A stretch of 64,000 bases of DNA from Deltaproteobacteria bacterium (lineage in GTDB: Bacteria > Desulfobacterota > Desulfuromonadia > Desulfuromonadales > Geopsychrobacteraceae): assembly GCA_024280335.1 (NCBI GenBank), contig JAJRQI010000013.1, forward strand, positions 1 through 64,000, given 5' to 3'. The notes under the pieces were generated by a model. It was not told the origin of the DNA. It saw only the letters and a list, made by a program, of their open reading frames with translations, and ran no database searches. The position numbers were made by a program, and so were the translations under genes. This document shows positions 44,269-52,400 of this stretch, in pieces. Position 1 is the stretch's first letter. Every line of letters starts with the position of its first letter.

Positions 44269-44700
44269 CTAACCGTTTTCGATGCTCAGTCCTTCGTGAG
44301 CGATCTCGATCGACTCGATCGCCACCTCGTTGCCGGTCGCCTTCAAGCCCGGCCCCTCGACCTTGACCGGAAAGGCGTTGACCGCTTTCCAGGTGGCCAC
44401 CGGCTCATGCTTCTCGTTGAGCAGACTGATCGCCAGATCGCGCCGTTCGACCTTGTTGAGGCTGGTGCTGTTGAGCCAGTCGAAGAACTCGTTGTCGTTC
44501 GGTAGAATTCCCCGCTTGAGGGTGATATTGCCGTACTTGGGAATGCCCGGCATCTTGAGCGGCGAGTAGGTCGGACTGGTGCCGTCACGGTATTCGATTA
44601 CCTGGGTTTCTATGTTCAACCCGGCAACTTCGGCAAAACCGATCTTGGTGCCGCCCCACTGAACCTGAAAATGAAAAACCGGCAAAGGATAATCAGCCAT
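44269..44700 (-). CDS. eCIS inner tube protein 1, Pvc1/Afp1-like
   Basis: Main tube subunit, 143 residues, gp19-type. It contains PVFHFQVQWGGTKIGFAEVA, GLNIETQVIEYRDGTSP, YGNITLKRGILPNDNEFFDW and WKAVNAFPVKVEGPGLKATG, the canonical sequence of eCIS tube proteins. A strong AAGGAGA lies 8 bases before the ATG, consistent with the high expression needed for a polymer subunit. It follows the sheath gene by 53 bases. The stacked hexamers of this protein form the hollow needle that carries cargo. Confidence 0.93.
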   Translation of the reverse strand: MADYPLPVFHFQVQWGGTKIGFAEVAGLNIETQVIEYRDGTSPTYSPLKMPGIPKYGNITLKRGILPNDNEFFDWLNSTSLNKVERRDLAISLLNEKHEPVATWKAVNAFPVKVEGPGLKATGNEVAIESIEIAHEGLSIENG

Positions 44701-44753
44701 CGATCTGTCTCCTTATCAACTTGCTGCGTTTAGTCGAAACTCGCTGTGCGCCA

Positions 44754-46763
44754 CTATGATTCCAACATCTTATGCGAGAATTTGAGGATGATGAACTCGG
44801 CAGGCCGGACCACCGCCATACCGATTTCTATGTTCATCCGCCCTTCCAGCACATCCTGTGCGGTCATGGTTTCACCCAGGCCGATCCGGACAAAGAAGGC
44901 GTGTTCCGGCTTGGCACCCTGCAGGGCACCGTCACGCCATTTCTGAATCAGATAATTTTCGACCATCGTCTTCAGCTTGATCCAGGTATTGGCATCGTTC
45001 GGCTCAAAAACCGCCCAGTAGGTCGATTTTTTTACCGACTCCTCGACCATATTGAAGAAACGCCGGACCGAAATATAGCGCCACTCGTTGTCGTTTCCGG
45101 CCAGCGTGCGAGCACCCCAGACCAAGGTGCCTTTGCCGCTGAATGCGCGGATTGCGTTGATCGACTTCCCGGCATTGACATCGACATTCAGGTCTTCCTG
45201 CTCCTGGGCATCGATCTTCAGCGAAGGGCCGTTCACCGAACTGAGACTGGTGTTGGCCGGCGCCTTCCAGACCCCGCGGGTCCGGTCAGTGAAGGCATAG
45301 ATTCCAGCAACTGCACCGCTCGGCGGCAGGACGCTGAGTTTATCGTTGATCCCTTTGACGATGTTCTTGTAGGTCGCAAACCGTTCGACCAGCAAACCGT
45401 CGAAGGTCGCTTCATAGTCGGCCGCCGAAGCGATCAATTCTGCCAGCGCAGTATTCAAACCGCCGAAGGCCATATGCGCTGCTTCGAGGGCGATACTCGC
45501 CTTGGCGTCGGCATCGGCGGCGGCAGCGTAACGGTCGTTGACGGCGCCGGCGGTCAAGGCATCGGTCAGACTGCTGCCGGTGATGCTGTTGAGTGCCGCG
45601 ATGGTCGCGGTCAAGCGGGTTCCGGGCGCACCGCTGGTGACAAATATCTTGCCGGTCGTAAAGCCGATGCTGGCGTTGTGATGCTCAAGCAGCAGTTGGA
45701 AATCCTTTTGCAGTTCGTTGTTTTTGACGATGGTGTCGAGATCGGTCTGCAGTTTGAAATCAGCGGTTTCCGTGATGCCGTTGCGATAGCCGGTCAACAT
45801 GGCGTGCAGCACGTCGAGCACCAAACTGTACAAACCGCGGATTGCCGTTTGAAAGCTGTCGACAGTCGCGTACGCCTGCCCCGCCTTGAAGCTGTCATCC
45901 AGTTGTCCGAACTGCTCTTTGAGGGTCTGATTGTCTCCGCTGGTAAAGTTGTCGATCAGGTTGCTCTGCAGATCCTTGGCCGCCTGGATCGCTGCGTTCA
46001 GATCGCCGCTGATAAAGGCTTTGAGGGCCGCATCCTTGGTCAGGTTCTGCAGTTTGAGGCTGCCGCCGGTCGAGGCGCGCTGCAGGGTCACATTGCGCAA
46101 TTTGATCGCCTTGGTATAGGAGGTCTTCAACCAGGGCAGATAGGAAGCGCCGTACCTGAGGTTCTTGATGCCGATATTGTTGCGAAAGGCGACCTTGTCG
46201 ATATTGAGGTCACCGCTGTCCTTCAGGTCGCAGAGGGTCACCCGGTCCATCAGCTTGCCGCACTGCGCCAGCGCCTGCTGCTGAAACTGGTAGAGATCGG
46301 TCCCGGAGAGCAGGGTGGCATCGGGGCAGAGCAGGATGGTCGGCTCATCCTCTTTCTCCAGGGTTTTCAGCCCGCCGAGGATGCCGCTGGTCGCGTTGCC
46401 GATGGTCGGCGCAGAACTGTAGTCACCGACCGAGACCAGATAACATTTGCCGCCGCCGTTATCAAAATAGATCCGCATACTGTCGTACAGATAGAAGCTG
46501 TTGCTCCCCAGGTCGACCTCGGCAACCGAGTTGTCATCGTTCAGCTTGACCGTCGGGGTGATCGGTGGTCCGCCGCCGAAAAAGCGCTGAAACTCGATCA
46601 TCGAACGCACCGGCGTCGGCTTCATGGTCAGCTTCTCACCGTTTCTGTCCGCCTTCTCGGTGTAGCCGATGAATGCCGGGACGGCGGTTTCCACCTCGGC
46701 AACCGACGGCGGGAACAGAGAGATCTCTTCTACGTAAACATCGGGTGTCTTGTAAGTCGCCAT
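44754..46763 (-). CDS. Contractile sheath protein with large internal insertion
   Basis: Sheath subunit of the injection system, the only sheath gene here (Afp and PVC have three). The N terminus YKTPDVYVEEISLFPPSVAE and IGYTEKA, the central NLRYGASYLPWLKTS, and the C-terminal half LPPSGAVAGIYAFTDRTRGV, WKAPANTSL, WAVFEPNDANTWIKLKTMVE and DVLEGRMNIEIGMAVVRPAE are diagnostic. Between WLKTS (about residue 210) and LPPSG (about 474) lie about 260 residues rich in alanine, leucine and aspartate that are absent from short sheaths; this is probably a surface domain. The 669 residues exceed the usual 350-500. A candidate promoter lies just upstream, at 46806-46834. Confidence 0.93.
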   Translation of the reverse strand: MATYKTPDVYVEEISLFPPSVAEVETAVPAFIGYTEKADRNGEKLTMKPTPVRSMIEFQRFFGGGPPITPTVKLNDDNSVAEVDLGSNSFYLYDSMRIYFDNGGGKCYLVSVGDYSSAPTIGNATSGILGGLKTLEKEDEPTILLCPDATLLSGTDLYQFQQQALAQCGKLMDRVTLCDLKDSGDLNIDKVAFRNNIGIKNLRYGASYLPWLKTSYTKAIKLRNVTLQRASTGGSLKLQNLTKDAALKAFISGDLNAAIQAAKDLQSNLIDNFTSGDNQTLKEQFGQLDDSFKAGQAYATVDSFQTAIRGLYSLVLDVLHAMLTGYRNGITETADFKLQTDLDTIVKNNELQKDFQLLLEHHNASIGFTTGKIFVTSGAPGTRLTATIAALNSITGSSLTDALTAGAVNDRYAAAADADAKASIALEAAHMAFGGLNTALAELIASAADYEATFDGLLVERFATYKNIVKGINDKLSVLPPSGAVAGIYAFTDRTRGVWKAPANTSLSSVNGPSLKIDAQEQEDLNVDVNAGKSINAIRAFSGKGTLVWGARTLAGNDNEWRYISVRRFFNMVEESVKKSTYWAVFEPNDANTWIKLKTMVENYLIQKWRDGALQGAKPEHAFFVRIGLGETMTAQDVLEGRMNIEIGMAVVRPAEFIILKFSHKMLES

Positions 46764-46805
46764 TTCACATCCCTCATTCGGTTAGGGTTAACCTTAAATC
46801 TTCCT

Positions 46806-46834
46806 ATTTATCGATAACTTTAGATAATTATCAA
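46806..46834 (-). promoter_or_regulatory. Candidate internal promoter upstream of the sheath gene
   Basis: On the minus strand TTGATA and ATAAAT are separated by exactly 17 bases in an AT-rich 74-base gap, the largest gap inside the eCIS cluster. It also holds the palindrome TTATCGATAA. A promoter here would raise sheath and tube expression relative to the first two genes. Confidence 0.4.
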
Positions 46835-46837
46835 TAA

Positions 46838-47914
46838 TCACACATAAACATAAACCCTGGAAACCACCTTCTCTGCCGTCACCGGGATGACTTCGGTGAT
46901 CGATGGATTCGGCAGGTCGACAATCTCCAGCTTCGGCGTTGTCGGCCCCTTCTTCTTGTGTAAAGCAATCCCCTTGAGCGGTCGCCGGGTCAGCGGCAGC
47001 GGCTTATCGGCGATAAACGGAATGGCGCGGCTGCCGTCCGCCAGCTCCACTGCGGCCTGCCGAGCGAAGTCCACCGCAGGATCCTCCAGGGTCACACTCA
47101 GATCCTGCGGCTTCAGCTGCGTCTCATATTTGGCGACGACAAAATATTCCCAGGTGGTCTTGCGCGCCTGCAGTTTGATCTGGTAGCGACGAAACTGCGG
47201 ATTGCCGCTGCCATCGACAAATGAAAATTCATCCGTAACGCTCGGATCGGCGGCGATCTCGAGCAGACCGAAGGGATATTCACCGAGCAGACGGTCGGCG
47301 GCGTAAAACTGCAGGTGAGTCACACCGTCATGGAGCAGCTGATAAACCCCCGGTTGCCGCGTGGCAAGGTCGACCCGATAGCTGGAGAGCCCGGCAACGC
47401 TCTGGACCCGTTCTCTGTGCAGCAAGGTTCCCTGAGCGTCGAACAGCTGCCAGACCGCCGAACTTTGGTCCGTCTTCCGTTCAACCTGAAAACGTTGCGC
47501 TCGCAGGGCCAGCAGGTCCGTCTGGGAGATGAATTCAGCAAGCGGATCGGCGCTGAGCAAGCGTTTCCCGGCATTGAGATTTTTCCGCCGATTGCTCAGG
47601 AAGAAGATCTGATCGGCACTTTTATCGAGAGGAAGGTTGGAATAATTGAGCAGAAACGGAGACTTCGCCTCGAGGAGAAAAGAGAGGGCCAGCGGCTCTT
47701 CAATCTTGCGCTTTGCTGCCGACGAACCGGCACCGCCGGTCGTTTCATAAAGCACCACGAAACCGCCCGGCAGCTCCTTGAACAACAGGCCATAATTCTG
47801 CAGCTGTTGCTGCGAGTGCAACGTCGGCACAATCCTGAAGTCGGCACTGATCCCATCCGGGTAGTACTCATGCTTCACCTCTACGGCAAAAGCCGGTTGA
47901 AAATCGATCCTCAT
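46838..47914 (-). CDS. eCIS-cluster protein of unknown function
   Basis: A 358-residue protein I do not recognise. It is predicted soluble, beta-rich and without a signal peptide; alternating hydrophobic stretches such as GFVVLYETTGGAG, YRVDLATRQPGVYQLLHDG and WEYFVVAKYETQLKP suggest immunoglobulin-like or jelly-roll domains. The C terminus is ITEVIPVTAEKVVSRVYVYV. It overlaps the DUF4255 gene by 4 bases, so it is coupled to a predicted tube-terminator or cap protein and may act with it at the distal end of the particle; this is inference from position only. The following gap of 74 bases contains a candidate promoter. Confidence 0.75.
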   Translation of the reverse strand: MRIDFQPAFAVEVKHEYYPDGISADFRIVPTLHSQQQLQNYGLLFKELPGGFVVLYETTGGAGSSAAKRKIEEPLALSFLLEAKSPFLLNYSNLPLDKSADQIFFLSNRRKNLNAGKRLLSADPLAEFISQTDLLALRAQRFQVERKTDQSSAVWQLFDAQGTLLHRERVQSVAGLSSYRVDLATRQPGVYQLLHDGVTHLQFYAADRLLGEYPFGLLEIAADPSVTDEFSFVDGSGNPQFRRYQIKLQARKTTWEYFVVAKYETQLKPQDLSVTLEDPAVDFARQAAVELADGSRAIPFIADKPLPLTRRPLKGIALHKKKGPTTPKLEIVDLPNPSITEVIPVTAEKVVSRVYVYV

Positions 47915-48498
47915 CCCGGCTCCTTCCCTTTGCCGACGATCTGAATACTGGTGATCGGCGCCTGTTGATCGGTTGCCTGCCCTTCCTGAAAACTGACAGC
48001 GCGAACCTTATAGAGCAACGACGGCAGATACTTGGCGCCAAGCGCCGCCCAGAGATTATTCTGCTGCTCCAGATTGAGCGGCTGCAGTTCCACCAGCAAA
48101 CGCTCAATCCCGACATGCATCGCCGGAGAGGTCGTCGGAGTAAAGACGTTCTTGCGTTGAAAAAAACGGACCACACCGGCGATAAACTGCATACTGGTTT
48201 TATAGTCCGTGAAGTTTGCGGTGAACAGGATGAACAGGTTGAGGCGGATCTCCGGGTTGATGTGGCTGATGCTGCCGTCGGCGTGGCTGCGGTGGGATTG
48301 CAGATCGCGCACCACCCGCTCTTCTTCAATATTGGCCAACGACAGCCCGAGACTGTTCTCCGGGATCGCGATCGCACCATCCTCCTTGGCCACATTTGAC
48401 AGCGCAACAATTTTATTGCCGGTGATATTCAGCTCAGGTAATGATTTGAGATAGTCGCTGGTCTCACTACGAAGAATTTCCAGAGCATGATAAATCAT
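47911..48498 (-). CDS. DUF4255 protein, tube terminator/cap (Pvc16/Afp16-like)
   Basis: A 195-residue DUF4255 protein. Afp16 and Pvc16 share this domain and act at the distal end, controlling and ending tube and sheath growth. Visible family features are IYHALEILRSETSDYL at the start, NPEIRLNLFILFTANFTDY, and the C-terminal EQQNNLWAALGAKYLPSLLY followed by YKVRAVSF. The start at 48498 (MIYHALEI) follows a GGGGGGA sequence; an upstream frame to 48555 adds 19 residues without support. First gene of the cluster, 62 bases past the end of repeat copy 3. Confidence 0.9.
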   Translation of the reverse strand: MIYHALEILRSETSDYLKSLPELNITGNKIVALSNVAKEDGAIAIPENSLGLSLANIEEERVVRDLQSHRSHADGSISHINPEIRLNLFILFTANFTDYKTSMQFIAGVVRFFQRKNVFTPTTSPAMHVGIERLLVELQPLNLEQQNNLWAALGAKYLPSLLYKVRAVSFQEGQATDQQAPITSIQIVGKGKEPG

Positions 48499-48560
48499 CA
48501 ATCCCCCCTGCAGCCAGATTCGTGCTTCGAGCAGTACAGCCCAAGTGCAAGGCATTCACT

Positions 48561-48772
48561 ACTAAACCACTCTGCACTAAAGTGCAGAGGTTTGATGGGG
48601 ACTGAAAGTCCCTTAAAACCAAGATCAAAGACCGTCATCCTCGCGAATACGCAGGGATCCACGCCTCATAAAACCACTGGATTCCCGCCTGCGCGGGAAT
48701 GACGAAAATGAGTCGCAACCGTAAGCCTTGGACTCAAACCCATAGTTTTAACTAGCGTGATGGAACAATAAA
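48561..48772 (+). repeat. Multi-hairpin repeat, copy 3
   Basis: Complete copy: ACCACTCTGCACTAAAGTGCAGAG, GGGACTGAAAGTCCC, the paired 26-base arms around GGATTCCCGCCTGCGCGGGAATGACG, and a weakened final hairpin (TGGACTCAAACCCA), then ACTAGCGTGATGGAACAATAAA. It lies upstream of the first eCIS gene and downstream of the MoaD-like gene. From 48773 to 48981 the spacer is AT-rich at its left side and I see no gene or clear promoter in it. Confidence 0.88.
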
Positions 48773-48981
48773 TCTATATTTTAATTAAAACCTCAATTTA
48801 AAATTATTCAAGATTTTGTCGAAATTTTTTTTCGTTAATCCGTTGCGGCCGGAGATTGAAGTATTTACGCTGTATTATTGACTTGTTGCGGGTAGGCGAT
48901 TAGAGAAATAACGGGTAAACAGGCGGAAACAGACGGGGTTAACTGTCGGATAAAATAGGTCGATCAGCAGAAACTATCCGC

Positions 48982-49209
48982 TTAGCCACCATCGACAATC
49001 GGCAGGAGGGTCAAGCTGTCGCCATCACGCAACAGATCCTCGAAATCTGCATGCACACCGTTAATCAGTACAATACCAAGAATCTGTTCCGGCAGTTGCA
49101 AACGCTCGACCACCTGACGGATGCTGGTTCCTTGCGGACATTCGAGAACCTCTTCTTTAAAACGACCGACGCGAAAGGCGCCGCTCAACTTCACCCTGAT
49201 CTGCATCAT
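48982..49209 (-). CDS. MoaD/ThiS-family ubiquitin-like sulfur carrier
   Basis: A 75-residue beta-grasp protein ending in Gly-Gly (PIVDGG), the terminus that is adenylated and thiocarboxylated in MoaD and ThiS. The fold pattern IRVKLSGAFRVGRF, then TSIRQVVERLQLPEQIL, then VLINGVHADFEDLLRDGDSL is typical, including the conserved NG before the second half and DGD near the end. No MoeB/ThiF or MoaE partner lies nearby, so whether it serves molybdopterin, thiamine or another thiocarboxylate pathway (for example a tungsten enzyme) is open. Two adjacent ATGs (49209 and 49206) are possible starts, with AGAGGA upstream. Confidence 0.85.
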   Translation of the reverse strand: MMQIRVKLSGAFRVGRFKEEVLECPQGTSIRQVVERLQLPEQILGIVLINGVHADFEDLLRDGDSLTLLPIVDGG

Positions 49210-49250
49210 GGAATCCTCTGACTTTCCCCGAAAAGAAATATGATTAGTTG

Positions 49251-49395
49251 CTATTCAGCTCGGTGGACTCGGGGTGTCCACTTCAGGGGTGTCTGGCGCC
49301 AGGATGGCGTCAGACAAGCCCCAGGGATGGGTTTATGCGGCCCCTGGAGTGGGCAGCGCGAGGCCATTTGCTGAGGTACTGAGGAAGTTACTATG
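49251..49395. other. Non-coding spacer with three hairpins
   Basis: Between the activase and MoaD-like genes three consecutive hairpins can be read: GTGGAC/GTCCAC (49263-49280), GTCTGGCGCCA/TGGCGTCAGAC (49290-49314) and CCAGGG/CCCCTGG (49321-49347). The text has the look of a dispersed intergenic repeat, but no second copy exists in this window. No T-tract follows, so it is not a standard terminator. Confidence 0.5.
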
Positions 49396-49414
49396 ATTAA
49401 AACTAACGTGACAA

Positions 49415-52400
49415 CTAACCGCCATGCATCCGCTCCGGACCCAGTGCCTGCAGCAGCGCCTGACTGAGTTTTTCCCGGTCGACATCCCCCTGCTGGGAGA
49501 AGAGCGGTTGAATCTTCCCCCTGGCTTCGGGAAATGCTTGGTAGATCGCCGGGGTAATCACTTCCCCCATCGACGAGACCATACAACCTTCAGGGGCAAC
49601 ATTCAGGATCAGGTCGTAGCCCTGCTGTAATTTCAGCGCCGCCTCCCCGACGTAGGGGATCAGTTCGCCGCCCGGTCGTCGGGTAGAAATAATCTTGCGG
49701 GCGGCTTCGAGCACCTTCGGCAGCGGTTCAGGCAGGGGGATTCCGGCGGCACGATAGAGCGGTGCGGCAAGCAGCTGCCGCAAGGCCAGATGCACACAGC
49801 TGACCCCCAGATAACGTTTCTGCTTCTTGCGCAGAAACTTCCGCCGGGCACGGATAAAATCCTCCGCTTCGGCCAGCCGGATTTCCGCACGACTCTCGGC
49901 AATCCCCTCTTTCGAGCGCATCAGCATCCCGGCCAGCTTGTATTCCAGAAAACCCCAGAGCGGCGTATAAGTCAGATGGAAACGTCCCGGCCCGAGAATT
50001 TCCAGCAGCCCTTGATGCAGATCCTCAAACTGTGCCGTGCGCATATAGGCCTCGCCATCAATATGGATCCGCAGGTGAGAAGCAGGAATAGGCCGTCGGC
50101 ACCAGCGCTGCTGAAAACGCCGCAACGGGTCGCGCAGCGGGTTGCGATGGAAACGATAGGCCAAAAAAGCCACCAGCGGGGCAATGCCGGGGAGCCCCCG
50201 TGAACGTTCGCAGCAGCGCAACGCCCGCTCGCTCGGAGCCGATGAAGATTCAATCAACCGGTTCAATTCAGCTTTCAGCACAGCATACGCCTGGAGAAAT
50301 TCGCGATATTCGTCAACAGTCTGACAGCGTGCCGAGCCCTCTGCCAGCAACTGGTGCAAAACCCCCTGTAGGATGGTTGCCTGGACTCCGCGCAGAAAAA
50401 CCCAGCGCGGGAACCCGGTGTTGAAACCCTCATTTTCATGCCCGACCAAAAACTGGATGACACGCTCTTCATTCTCGACGGTCGATTTATCTGTGCCGCA
50501 AGAACCGGCCTGCTGTAGGAATATTTTGTGCGCTTCAACATACTGCCCCTGTCGACAGGGACCGAGCCCCTTGTTGTTGAAAATCAGCAACCTTTTTTTA
50601 TCTTTGAGGTCGGGTTCGGTGTCACGCAACCGTTGAAAACGGCTGATGGCGTTCTGCACATCACCAAAGACCGCCGCCAGGGGGGCGCAGACACTGTCAC
50701 CGGCAACCGAGCGCCCTTGCTCGATAAGCCCCTGCAAGCTGTAATCATCCCGGTAATTCTCCAGGCAGTCGAACCCCGCACTGCGGATAACGGCCAATAG
50801 CGATCGGTTGTCGGCCAGGGTCGGGAAACAGATCAGGTCAGTTTTCGGGTCGAGCGGTTGCCGATTGACCAGCATGTCGAGCAGCTGCACGTCGAAACTG
50901 TCTGTGCCGACGAAATTGATCCGTTGCCGTCCGCTGGCCGCCAGCTGTTTGACATAGGTGTTCAGACGATTTTCCAGGTGCGCCAACTCCTTGATAGCGG
51001 CATCGGACTGAATTCGCAGGTAGGGCCGGTTTTTCACCAATTCGCTGATCAGCGGATTGGTGACGCTGTCGGGACCGCAGAGGAAAGTGGAGACCTGCAC
51101 CAGCGGCAACAGTTCGTCCCTCTGCTCGTAATACCGGAAAACTTCGCTCAGCCCCTGATGCGGGATTATTTCATGCAGGCGGCGCTGAGCCACAGCTGCG
51201 GCCAAACTGGCAATCAGGTGGGCGTTGCGCCAGTAGAGATGGTCAAAGGTCGGATCACAATCGGCGTTCAGCACATAGCCGGGAATCCCGACCAACCCCT
51301 TGTCACGCAGCAAACGACCGACATGGCTGTCGAAGACCCCGGGGTTGAGAATATATTCCCGGCCGAGAACCAGGGCAATTCCCTGCCCGGCAGCCAGCGC
51401 CTGTTGCGCCAATTCGGCAGCGTAGTCGGCGGTCTGGCGCCGGAACTCCCGCTGCGCAGCCATCGCCTGATGAACCAGCGGCAGAAAACGTTCAAAGGGC
51501 ATCTCAACGCCGTAGTGCCGGTAGATGGGGAGTAATTTCGTATAGAGTTTATGCGCCAGCAGATCAAGGTCGGCGATCTTCAGATCGAGATAAAAAAGTT
51601 CAATCCGACTCTGCGGATAAGCGGCCTTGGCCAACCCTTGCGCAACCGCGAAGCCGCCCTGATTGATGGTGCAGGTGCGACCGAGGGATTTCCCCTTGAC
51701 CGGCAGAAATTCGATCTGCGGGGCCAGAATCACTCCGTGAGGCTGTTCTGCCAGACGCAGGAACTGGCCGACGACACCGATATGCGGGGCACAGCTGTCG
51801 ATCCTGAAATGTGGTTGGGCACGGAGGATATCGGCATCCACCGGGGCATCGACATGAACCGGGATCTCACAAGGTTCAAACAGCGAAGCAAAGAATCGCG
51901 CCCATTCTGACACCGCGAAGCTGCGGGGGATCACCAGCCGGTCAGCGGCAGCTGAAACCGGAAGCTGCGCAGCCTGAAACTGCCAGATATCACGACAGCT
52001 GTCCCGCACGCCGGAACGGTTCTGCGCACCCGAAAAGGGCAGTTCGTTGATCGCCGCGCAGCCGCCGAGGCCGAGCTTGAACTGCTCTCCCCGGGCATCG
52101 ACCGCCGTCAGCAGTGAGCGGTAACAGCGGGCATTCTGATCGCCACAGACGGCTCCTCGGCACTGGGTAATCCGACGGGAGAACTGTTTATCGACAAAAA
52201 CCGCCAACGCCAGAGCAACCGGCTCCGCCGGCGGCAGCTCAGCCAGAGTTCGGATCAGCCCCAGGCAGGCACGGTGTCCGGGATCGGTCGGCACCAGACA
52301 GTAGCCCGCGCCACCGAGAAAGCTCTGTAATCGATGCGCTATCGCCAATGGTAACGGGTCGCTCTGCATGGTCTGCCCATGGAGCAGAATCAGGGTATTC

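Noticed and set aside
44772-46817. Long open frame (681 codons) on the plus strand opposite the sheath gene
   Set aside because: It is an antisense shadow created by GC-rich codon bias; its translation has no recognisable domain and the opposite strand encodes a clear sheath protein.
25761-48498. Prophage or type VI secretion system
   Set aside because: No capsid, terminase, portal, lysis or integrase genes, and no TssJLM or ClpV; DUF4255, DUF5908, CIS_TMP and a single-module AAA+ ATPase point to eCIS.
49251-49586. Small minus-strand frame at the 3' end of the activase gene
   Set aside because: It overlaps the activase gene in another frame and runs into the hairpin spacer; no ribosome binding site or domain.
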